From Nymphaea colorata (Eukaryota; Streptophyta; Magnoliopsida; Nymphaeales; Nymphaeaceae): a DNA stretch of 62,000 bases. The notes beneath the pieces were generated by a model. The model saw only the letters and a program-made list of their open reading frames with translations, made no database searches and was not told the origin of the DNA. A program made the translations under genes and the position numbers. Within the stretch, counting starts at the first letter, position 1. Each line of letters opens with the position of its first letter. Below, piece by piece: positions 37,739 through 47,169 of the stretch. The stretch spans positions 24,379,876 through 24,441,875 of the forward strand of contig NC_045142.1 of assembly GCF_008831285.2 (NCBI RefSeq). The letters are read 5' to 3'.

Positions 37739-38688
37739 AGATTTGTTGTTAAAAAATAAGAATGAAATGAACAAGAAAGATCAAAGGGTGTTTTATATTG
37801 GGTCCAACAGAGTCATCCGATCTCAACAGTCAACAAGTAAGCTTGGGCACGGGTTGATTAATTGATGGGTACCCGGTAACCTGCCTAGGATTGGGTCTGA
37901 AAAAAAGGCATCTGGTTAGCCCAAAATATTATTTGATCAGTTCGGCGATAACAGTTTTTAATATGTAATTTATTATATATATATATATATAATATTTTTT
38001 AATACATATATTATTTCATATTAAAAATATATATTTTATAATCTAATCAAGCCCAACCCAAGCCGATCCGATCTAGGTTCCTAGTGTCGAGCCAGCCCGA
38101 ACCCCACTTCTTATCAGGCCTGCCCATGCTCAAACTTATCAACAAGCGATCAGTTCCTCTCCTCATTTACCTATCACATCAGCTACCTAACCTGATGCCA
38201 AGCTTATCGACAAGGGATCAGTTCTTCCCTTTCAATGTTACCTATCACATCAGTTTGCCCAAGAAATGACAACCGTGCACTTTGACGTGGGAGTACCGTT
38301 TACTTAACAGCTAAGTGCCATGTCGTTAAGGTCGATCTCATTCTCATACGCTTAAGTCAAATAGAAACCGGATTTAATATAAAATCCTCAAAAAACGAAC
38401 AAGATCTGCACTCCTTGCCTATCAAACACGGCCATGCTAATCTTTCCCCGTCCAATAAACATCACAACTTGTATACCGTAGTTCTTTTTTAACAACGCAA
38501 AACTTCCGTATTCATTTGTTTATTTATGTAGGCCAGTCTAAGATCCTACTTTTCACTGCCATTGAAGTCTGCATTCATTCATAAACTTTAGATTTCATCC
38601 AGATTCAAAACAAGTAGTTCACAATACGCTCTTATTTAACAGTACAAAGACAGACTTTCTTTGATAACCAGCCATTGCGAGGTCTTCT

Positions 38689-40224
38689 TCAACAGCGGTA
38701 GTAGCAGAAGCAGGCGAACCCGAAGCCGCTCCGGCCGCAACCTCCATGGAAAGCCCCTTCCCAACTGATGCACTGGCTGTTGCAGCCATTGCTGTTGAGG
38801 CAGACCCCAAACCATGTCCTGCTCCTCCTTGTGCATAGACGGAAACCCGCACCTGAAACTGCTGCAACTTAAAAAAGAAGAAGAAGAATTGCATGACTTA
38901 GGTGGTTGCAACTTCAGTAACGCGCAAAAGTACTACTGAGTTGTGTTTGATAGTTTCGGGTCTTAGATCAGATGGTGATGTTGCGTGCGGTAGATTTCAG
39001 ATTGGCATTAAACAGAAATTGTTTGGTACCATTTGTCTGTTTTTCAATTTATTGCGCATTCATCAAAGAGAAACTTTGAAAAGAAGGGACTGGAACCCGC
39101 TTGGATTAATTAAGATGCATTTTAAAATCATGCACTGGAGACAGCTTGACTTGTATGCTTGTTTTAATAAAGCTTTTTATTTAATATTTTTCAACCATCG
39201 CTTAGACAATATTTTATCTAACAAGACATGTACTAAACAAAATGGGTTTATATTATTTGTAAATAATTGTGTGTCATTGCAGTTGACCTAGTGTACTCTT
39301 AAAGGCAAATCATATGTAAGATACGACTTGTCAATAGCAATAATACAAGAATAAATTTGTTTTCAATTGCCCATAACTCAAATCAACTTATGGAAAAAAA
39401 AATTTGAGATGTTTGAGTATTCCACATTTTTTAGAATCCCATCAAGTGGAAGCTCTTTTTTTTCTTGATCTCCGGGACCAGAGTCTTTCATGCATGTTTT
39501 TGAGATAAAATTGTGAACCATAGCATATTTCTTTTTGAGAAGACAATTGCAAGAACCTCAAGAGGTCTGGGTAGAGGTAATAACAACAAAGTAGTCTAAC
39601 ATTCATCTGTCTATCTCCTTCTCTAAGTGAGAGGAGTATTTCATTCCACCCCTGGATAAGCATTTAAGTGCTTTTTTCGCCTTACCCCATGGCTCTCTCT
39701 CTCTATATATATATATATATCTCTCTCTTTCTCTCGCGTGGGCGCACACACACATGCATGCAGACCTATAGGCACTAAGAATCACCACCAATAAATTTTG
39801 GTAGCTCGTAGCCGTGAGAAATCATGTTTTTTCTGCCACTCACACAGAATCATTCAGTCTGTGACATTAACATCTTAAGCAGAATTCATAGTGATCTATG
39901 CTAAAATACATGATGAAAAACCTAGTTTTGTCAGCATTAATAAGAGAAAATTTATTTTGATGCTAAAACCAGGTTTCCAACATAGTTCAATTAGTGAATA
40001 GACACTACATTATTTGGCACCAGCATACCATTATTAAACTTTGTAGAACTATAAGAAAGAGGAAGAAGAAGAAGAAGAAGAAAAGGGAAGAAGAACACTT
40101 AAAATTAAGAAAAAAAATGGAGGATGATAGGAAAAATGAGTTTGATGGGCTCACCAGAAGCAGCAAGGAGGAAGAAGAAGAAGAGAAGAGTGCACAGAGT
40201 GGCTACAGTGTGAGACTTAGCCAT
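38689..40224 (-). CDS. plant defensin 2 (two exons, 80 aa precursor)
   Basis: Paralogue of defensin 1. Exon 1 (40155-40224, 70 nt) encodes MAKSHTVATLCTLLFFFFLL then AAS and ends before the donor GTGAGC; exon 2 (38689-38861, 173 nt) ends with TGA at 38689-38691. The acceptor reads GCAGCAG, a tandem NAGNAG site, so either 38861 or 38858 could begin exon 2, with or without one Ala before VSG. Eight cysteines: C-x10-C-x5-C-x3-C-x10-C-x8-C-x1-C-x3-C; the last loop is one residue shorter than in defensin 1. The region before the first cysteine (AGFRLC) and loop 1 (TRRSRTWFGV) are more basic than in defensin 1. Intron 1293 bp. No break seen. Secreted antimicrobial function is inferred from the family. 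Confidence 0.87.
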
Positions 40225-40263
40225 CCTGCTTTGTGGTACAGAACCAAGCATTGCATACTGCAG

Positions 40264-40272
40264 ATTTATAGC
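40264..40272 (-). promoter_or_regulatory. TATA box of defensin 2
   Basis: CTATAAATC on the minus strand, same sequence and distance from the start codon (40224) as in defensin 1. Confidence 0.6.
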
Positions 40273-41952
40273 ATTGCAGATGTGAACTTTTTCATTAAAT
40301 TAATACCAATTATTGTATTTTTCACCATTGCAACCTTTCAGACAATTTATGTTTTTATTATTTTTGGTCTTCAGCATCATGTGATCCTGTATTCAAGGGC
40401 GGAGGGAGGGGGGGCCACTGGGCAATGACCCTGCCCCGGTGAACTGAAAAAAAAAATACATTGAAAAAATTGAAAATTTTTAGTTGTATCTTGTATTGCT
40501 TAGATTTAGGTTCAGTTTGGTTCCACCCAGATCCGAATGTTAGACTGTTTGGCCCGTCTCTAAAAAAAAATCATGGCTTCGCCCCTACGTGTATTGACAC
40601 GGAAATGAGAGATATGTAACTCATATATAACACTAAAATTAAGATGGTTTTGAGTCTAAGGATGCCGGAGATTATGATCCGTTTGGTTTATCAGAATTGG
40701 CAGATAACAATAATTGAATCAAGATTTAGATAAAAAAGAAAAGGAAAATCCACAACATGCAAAATAATTGTATTGAGGGTTGTAGATAAGATTTTTCCTA
40801 CACGTCAGCTCATGATCTAATGAAAAAAAAAAAAACAAGGGAAACTGAACCTAGCTCCGCCAATTGATAAATGAAAAGAAAAAATCCGGGAGACATAGAG
40901 AAAGGAGAACATACAATCTTTGACCGATAATTGGACCGATGTCTCTCTGGCTGGTCCTCTCAGCAAGTGGCTGGCTTATAAAGGGGTCAGGGCAAGGGTG
41001 GAGGGAAGGAGGGGCTCGCATGGTCATTGGTCCTACCTCAATTTTTTTTTAAATTTACATGTAAATTATAGAAAATTTTGCTTGTCCAATATTAAAATTT
41101 AGAAACTTTAATTCGGTCCCTCTCATTAAAAATTTCTGGCTCCACCTCTAGTGTTCCCTCTACCAACAAAGTAGAAAGAAAAGTAGGATATGTCTCTTAT
41201 AAGAACCCTTCACTCTATCTAGCATGGCCAATTTTTTCCCTTTCTTCTTCTTCCTGGTAAATTCTCTTTCCCCATCTATTGTTAGTCATGCCGTTTCCCT
41301 TTTGTCTTACTTGGAGGAACCCATCTCCAGGTGAGAGACTTGGTAGCTAGCTCACTTGGGGCATAAAACCCTCAAATTAAACCATTCCCCGGCCTCTTGG
41401 TTGCCGAATATGTTGATTTTCACAAGGAATGAGCACTAAGATTTGAAAAAGTGACTGGCTGCCCGATAAGAGTCGGGCTCGGGCTGGCCCGACACCCGAA
41501 ACACAAGCCTAGGTCAGGGCCCGACCCAACACCCGAAACCTGAGCCCAACTCAGGGTTTGGCCAGACACTCGAAACACGAGCCCAGGTCAAGGCCCAACC
41601 CAACACCCTAAACTTGAGCCCAGGTCATGGCTTGGCCTGACACCCGAAACTTGAGCCCATGCTGGTTTTTTCGAGCCCGACACCCAAAACGTGAGCCTAG
41701 GCCTGAGCCCGTTTTTTTTAGCCTGCACCCTGGTCCGATCGGGTGGGGTATCGGGTACTGGGTACTTGTCAAGTACCAGACCCGATACCCAGCGCTAGTA
41801 GAATTAGGGTCAGGTACGCAGCTTCTACCAAATTCGGCATAATCGGAATTAGATTCAAATTTCAAGCTGGTTTTCTAAACCTGGTTTCAGATCCGACTAG
41901 CATAAGAGCCAAAATTTTTATGCAATCGAATAGTATCCCTGTCAATAAACAA

Positions 41953-41959
41953 ACATACA

Positions 41960-41990
<31 letters not shown>
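41953..41990. repeat. (CATA)n microsatellite
   Basis: About nine tandem CATA units in duplication copy B; copy A has a (TA)n tract near the corresponding place. Confidence 0.9.
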
Positions 41991-41991
<1 letters not shown>

Positions 41992-42085
41992 AGAAAACAA
42001 GTAGCTACTAGACCCTCATGTAAACTCAATTGTTTTTTTAGAAGAGTAAAATACCTCTATGAGGTGAAAACAAATAAATTTTCTT

Positions 42086-42330
42086 AATCAAAACTCCTCG
42101 CCTCCTTTGAGGGGTATTTCAATTTGTCAAAGATAATCAAAACTCCCAGCCTCATTTGAGGGGTATTTCAATTTGTCAAAGATAATCAAAACTCCCAGCC
42201 TCATTTGAGGGCTATTTCAATTTGTCAAAGATAATAAAAACTCCCAGCCTCATTTGAGGGCTATTTCAATTTGTCAAAGATAATCAAAACTCCCAGCCTC
42301 ATTTGAGGGCTATTTCAATTTGTTAAAGAT
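42086..42330. repeat. 49-bp minisatellite, 5 copies (duplication B)
   Basis: Units start at 42086, 42135, 42184, 42233 and 42282, each close to AATCAAAACTCCCAGCCTC.. with TTTGAGGG(G/C)TATTTCAATTTGTCAAAGAT. Copy A has two units. Confidence 0.92.
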
Positions 42331-42429
42331 ATAACTGGGCTTCCATTTTTGTCAACTTGATATTTATCGACTGATTTTTTAAAATCCATGGTTCAACAAA
42401 TTCCCTTCAAATCTACCATATAAAGGTCT

Positions 42430-42495
<66 letters not shown>

Positions 42496-42511
42496 GAGAG
42501 AGAGAGAGAGA
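42430..42511. repeat. compound microsatellite (GT)n-(AT)n-(AG)n
   Basis: About 25 GT units, then ATATATATAT, then (AG)n. Confidence 0.9.
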
Positions 42512-42955
42512 TCGTGAATTTTGACGTTTTTAAAGAGGGCTGGTTAGGAGAACAACGATTATATATATAGTGCACATCACACGCCTTTTAGTGCGATAAA
42601 TAGTGCGATAAGAGATAAAATATTAGAGATAGAGTTGAGCAACTAAGGACGCTGCAGCCTGGCGTTCGGTCAAATTTGACCATGTAGATGTGATCCACAA
42701 AAATTAACTTAAAACGGAGATCAATTTTTTTGGCTAAAATTTCACATATTTTGAAAAATATTCAAGGGATGATCATTAACTATGTTTGAACAACTTAAAA
42801 ACCATTGGTAGTTATCACATTCAAATAAAAGAACAAGAACAAAAATTAACTTAAAAAGGAAATCAAAATTTTGATTAAAATTTTACATATTTTGACAAAT
42901 ATTGAAGGGATGTTCACTAACTTGAACAACTTAAAACGTTTGATCTTAACCACAT

Positions 42956-43318
42956 TCAAATAGAAGAAGAAGAAGAAGAAGAAGAAGAAGAAGAAGAGGA
43001 AACTTGCTCACGCTGATAAATCTTTTGCATTGTTTCCAATGTTGATAGGTCTTTGATAAAAAATCCACAACTTTGTTCAAATTGACGACGTTTCATTTCC
43101 ACCTGTAACATGGAACACGCTGTTGGTATAACTTTGTCTTGATTTGGCCAGAATTGATTTGAGAGTTCATTGAATCCGATGACGTCGATCAAGAAAGTTG
43201 CCATAATCTTATTTATTGTCCTACCATTTAAATGAGTACTCAGTTCGCTAACATCACCCCTCCAAGTATTTTTAAATGAGTACTCCTCCAAGAAGAACTC
43301 AAGGCCCTTGCAAGCCAA
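42956..43318 (-). pseudogene. exon-like fragment, unidentified, copy B
   Basis: Minus-strand frame of 120 codons with a core shared with copy A (IMATFLIDVIGFNELSNQFW) and a tail reading QFEQSCGFFIKDLSTLETMQ that ends in a (GAA)n repeat (poly-Ser in this frame). No family recognised and no convincing splice sites. Could be a gene fragment carried along by the duplication. Confidence 0.3.
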
Positions 43319-43379
43319 ATAGTCACTAGATGGATAAAATTAAAATATTTGTCACCAATTGTCATTGAACCGTGTGTAT

Positions 43380-44450
43380 ATATATAATGTTTTAAATTTC
43401 AACCAGATTCAAGACAAGTAGTTTACAAAAATAATACACTCGTATTTAGCACATGCAAGAGAGGCTTGCTTGGGTAATGAAGGAACAAAGCACACACCAC
43501 TACTATATTTGACCAGCAATTGCTAGCACCCCATTATTATATAGTTAATGACTAAAATACTCTTAATTCACATTGAAAAAGAAATTTTTTATGTAAAGAC
43601 AAAATTAAAAATGAAAAAAAAAGAAGTAAAAAGACTATGAAAGATATTTTTAATAAATTACCAAAATGTTCTTCTGTCCTTTATTGTGCACGGTGCTCCT
43701 GGGGCACGTAACTTTCTCTCTAGACAGCAAAGAAGATGACGACTCCCGTACAGGTCTTCAACACCAAAGGCAGTACCTGGCATACCCAGAGATGCTCAGG
43801 AAACAAGCTCCAGATTTAGCCCAAATTGATCTGCACTGGAATAAGCGGTCATTGTTGTTGGATCACGGTCCACGCCGTGTAGTTGATGGCAGGTATTGAT
43901 GGACATCAGTGCCTGAAACTTGTGAAATTGACACTCAAGAATTGCATGAGTTAGTGTTTGCCAATAATTTGACTTCTGTAGTGCCCACAAAGGTGTGTTT
44001 GATAGCCTCGGATCTTAGTTCAGAAATTTTGACACTAATATGAAGACATGATTTAGCTTTTAAGAGTTCCATGTTGGGATGGATACAGTGGCAGAGCCAA
44101 AAATTGGCTGGAGGAGTACTTATTTAAAAATATTTATATCTGGTGGGGCACTTTATATATATATATATATATAAATGTTTAAAAATACTCATTTAAAAAT
44201 AAAAAAAAATTAAGAGACTTGTGTGGGCAACTGCCCACACCAGTCACCATGTGGCTTAACCATTGGCTGGGGTATGCAGCTCTTGCTGCGAGAAACCATC
44301 AACGGAAAGGAAGGAAGGAGCTTTTGGAGGCATCCAATAAGCTAAATTAAGCACATGAATCATTCAGTCTATCAACAGCAGACCACATGTGATTTTTTTT
44401 CATTAAATTAATACAAATTAGTATTTGTTTATTCAGACGATTGCGCCCTT
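43380..44450 (-). pseudogene. third defensin unit, broken
   Basis: Flank at 43397-43450 matches the 3' flank of defensins 1 and 2 (CAGATTCAAGACAAGTAGTT). Minus-strand 43730-43915 aligns with defensin exon 2: it starts AAGTTTCAGGCA, has an in-frame TGA in the middle, and keeps only part of the cysteine pattern (..QCRSIW..GAC..). The exon 1 region is lost, replaced by sequence with a GTGTGGGCAACTGCCCACAC palindrome, but the upstream motif ATTTTTTTTCATTAAATTAATAC is retained at about 44392-44414. The gene cannot make a working peptide. Confidence 0.65.
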
Positions 44451-44814
44451 GTGGTTCTTGGAGTTTTTGGCTTCTTACTTTTTCTGATAAGGGCAATGTT
44501 GTCATTTAAACACCCCAAACACCTCACTTGCACACTCGGGGCCTGAACATACAACTAGCTACAGTGGAGGCCCAGCCATGAACGTGAACTTGGTGCTTTA
44601 AGTTGACCAAACCCAGTTAGAAGTGCATGTACGGACCTGAACTACTGGGTCAGATTCATTTTCATGAGCTCCACTAAGCTCCTAAGTGGACTTGAGTGAA
44701 ATAAAACTTAGTAAATTTTTTTAAAATAATATTATGATAATATCATGTCAAATTTGGTTCTTCTGTTTTGTTTTTTTCAAACTTTTATAATATGGCTCAA
44801 ATAGGACATAGCCA
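44451..44814. other. spacer between defensin relic and hAT element
   Basis: AT-rich, no coding potential seen. Confidence 0.5.
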
Positions 44815-44822
44815 AATTTGAG
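44815..44822. repeat. target-site duplication, left copy
   Basis: AATTTGAG directly before the element's TAGGGGGG end; identical to 55625-55632. Eight bp is the usual duplication length for hAT elements. Confidence 0.85.
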
Positions 44823-45065
44823 TAGGGGGGAACAACGACTCATTAAAGCTCGGCTCGAAAACGAGTTTGAGCCGAGTCATTTGCTTAACAAGTCGAGCTC
44901 GAGTTCATGAATCAACTCGTTCAAATAATCGAGTTGAGAGTGGGGGTGAACAACGAGTCGAGCATATCTCGACTCATTAAAGCTCGGCTCGAAAATGAGT
45001 TTGAGCCGAGTCATTTGCTTAACAAGTCGAGCTCGAGTTCAGGAATCAACTCGTTCAAATAATGA
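44823..45065. repeat. tandemly duplicated left terminus of the hAT element
   Basis: 44823-44940 and 44941-45065 are near-identical, each beginning with a TIR-like (TAGGGGGGAACAACGA and TGGGGGTGAACAACGA) and running through CATTAAAGCTCGGCTCGAAAA. The inner copy has an extra GAGCATATCTCGACTC block. The outer copy carries the TSD. Confidence 0.8.
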
Positions 45066-45225
45066 GTTGAGACTGAGTTCACAAAACTCGCCTCAAAAAT
45101 GATGTGTACCGATTTTTTAAATACTGACTTGTTTTTTAATTAAAAAGCTGGTTTCCCAAACCCTTTGTCTCAGGCGGGAAACTTTAGTGTTTTTGCTTTT
45201 CAGTTTTGCGTTTGTCAGTTTACCC

Positions 45226-45735
45226 ATTTGTTCTCTCTCTCATTTCAAAAATTTTTGCCCCCAAATGAAGCCCTCATAAGTTCATAACTCTGCTTCAGCA
45301 TTCAAGGTTGCAGGCGAGGTGATGTCTGCTGCCTTCAACTGATCTGCCCTTGTTGCCGGCCTGCCAACACCACGTTGAGATGTTGAATCGAAGACCGTTG
45401 GGTTCAGCCATTCCTGTGACCCTGGTAGAACACTGACAGCTCTCTTGTCGTAGTGAGCAAGTGAGTACGTGTTTGCGCTTTTGCTCTCTCTCTCGTTTCG
45501 AAAATTTTTGCCCCTAAATGAAACCTCGTAAGTTCGTAACTCTGCTTCAGCCTTTAAGGTTTCAAGCGAGTCTGATGCCTCAAGCCACCGGCTTCAACCA
45601 ATCTCACCTTGTTGCCGACCTGCCAACACCACATTGAGACGTTGAGTCGAGGACCGTCCGTTTCCACCATTCAGTGACCCTGGTAGAACACCTGCAGCTC
45701 TCTCAGGGTAGTGAGCCAATGAGTACCTGTTTGTT
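45226..45735. repeat. two-copy tandem repeat, ~255-bp unit
   Basis: Units at about 45226-45478 and 45479-45735 share CTCTCTCTC..AAAATTTTTGCCCC, GCCTGCCAACACCAC, CCTGGTAGAACAC and GTGAG..GAGTAC blocks in order, with scattered substitutions. Function unknown; may be the promoter-side region of the original element. Confidence 0.8.
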
Positions 45736-46249
45736 CTAAATCATAAGAAAAGAAAAAGAAAAATATCATTTCATGGGTTACATCCCTTTTTCTATTTCCT
45801 CTTGTAGTTGTTAATCCTCACGGTTTCCTTTCTCTTATAAATCGTGATCTTCTTCTTGTAGCATTGCTTCTTTTTCAATCTGAGATTTTACAGGGCTTGA
45901 TAAAGCCTTTGACTGGATTCAGTCAGATTATCTTCTTTAGTAAATGCAAAAAAAAACCCAAGAAATTTCTTGGGGATAATTAGTTGGGACGATGGCAATT
46001 GGCCCTTGGAACTGGGTTCTGCTTGATGGCTTCTTTGGCAGCCTTATGCTATGTTGCCATCTTTGAGGTTTATCTATAGCTAACACTTCCCTTTATTATC
46101 AAGATGTGATATGAGTTATGTATAAAATGCTTTATTTGGGTATCATTTAACATCTTACCTGTAACGCTTTATGTTTTCAGGTGGGCCGGATCGGGTTCAG
46201 ACCCGGACCCGAACCCACTGGCGTGAAGGAACCCGACGCGAGGGCTCTT

Positions 46250-47070
46250 CTCCCTCGTCTTCCTCCTTGTTGCCTCTCATGCCAGCACAGAGAAGAAGAA
46301 GAAGACGGAGGTGGTGCAGGATGGCGACGAGGACAATGGCGGTGGCGCTGGTAAGTCTCTGATCTCTCTCTGCCTCTTCCTCTCCTTTCTATCTTCTTCT
46401 CCTCCTCCCTCCTGCACAGCCCTCTCCCCTTTCTGTTAGCATCCTCCTTTTCCCGTGCCCTCTCTTCCTCCTTGCTCGAGCTCCCTCCCTGTCTCCTCTG
46501 TTCATCACCATCTCCCCCATTTCTCTCGCTCGATTTCCCCTCTCTGCCTATCTCACCACCTGTCCTGATCGGGTCCCCCTCTTCTTCCCATGCTCTTTGT
46601 ACGTCCTTCACCCGTGCTATCCCTCTTCCTCGTCGCCATCCTGCACCACCTCTGTCTTCTTCTTCTTCCTCCTTGTTGCCTCTCGTGCCAGCATAGAGAA
46701 GAAGAAGAAGACGTAGGTGGTGCAGGATGGCGACGAGGACAATGGCGGTGGTGCTGGTAAGTCTCTGATCTCTCTCCGCCTCTTCCTCTCCTTTCTATCT
46801 TCTTCTCCTCCTCCCTCCTGCACAGCCCTCTCCCCTTTTTGTTAGCATCCTCCTTTTCCCGTGCCCTCTCTTCCTCCTTGCTCGAGCTCCCTCCCTGTCT
46901 CCTCTGTTCATCACCATCTCCCCCATTTCTCTCGCTCGATTTCCCCTCTCTGCCTATCTCACCACCTGTCCTGATTCTCCCTGTCGGGTCCCCCTCTTCT
47001 TCCCATGCTCTTCGTACATCCTTCGCCCGTGCTATCCCTCTTCCTCTGCCACTCTCACACTCTCTTGCTC
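46250..47070. repeat. GC-rich block duplicated with 406-bp period
   Basis: ATGGCGACGAGGACAATGGC occurs at 46321 and 46727, followed in both by a GGTAAGTC donor-like site and long CTCTTCCTCTCC pyrimidine sequence. In the frame before the donor, the sequence reads KKKKTEVVQDGDEDNGGG, which looks like an exon from a nuclear-type acidic protein. The composition is unlike the AT-rich surroundings, so a captured gene fragment is possible. Confidence 0.6.
46628..46738. repeat. inverted repeat, two 40-bp arms, 31-bp loop
   Basis: Arm 46628-46667 (CCTCGTCGCCATCCTGCACC..) is the reverse complement of 46699-46738 with two mismatches out of 40. It sits at the junction of the 406-bp direct repeat units. 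Confidence 0.85.
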
Positions 47071-47169
47071 TCTCTGTCTGCCTCTCCCTTTCTGCACACT
47101 CTCTCTCTCTCTCGCGCACCTGCCCTATCTCCTTCAACCGAATCATCCATCTCACCAATGAATGTCTTC

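Larger units (their letters stand above)
36665..43330. repeat. segmental duplication, copy B (carries defensin gene 2)
   Basis: Diverged copy of 30251-34290 in the same orientation. Extra material in B includes GGGCC-rich TE-like sequence at about 37840-38110, 40396-40590 and 40730-41800 (the last with repeated CCCGACACCCGAAAC motifs), an expanded minisatellite and a long (GT)n tract. Confidence 0.8.

Noticed and set aside
39994-40428. 144-codon plus-strand Lys/Glu-rich frame
   Set aside because: It is the complement of the Ser/Phe-rich signal-peptide exon and adjacent (GAA)n of defensin 2.
46177-47158. Long minus-strand Arg/Glu-rich frames (up to 201 codons)
   Set aside because: Low-complexity complement of CTCTTCC-type pyrimidine repeats, present in both duplicated units; no domain is visible.
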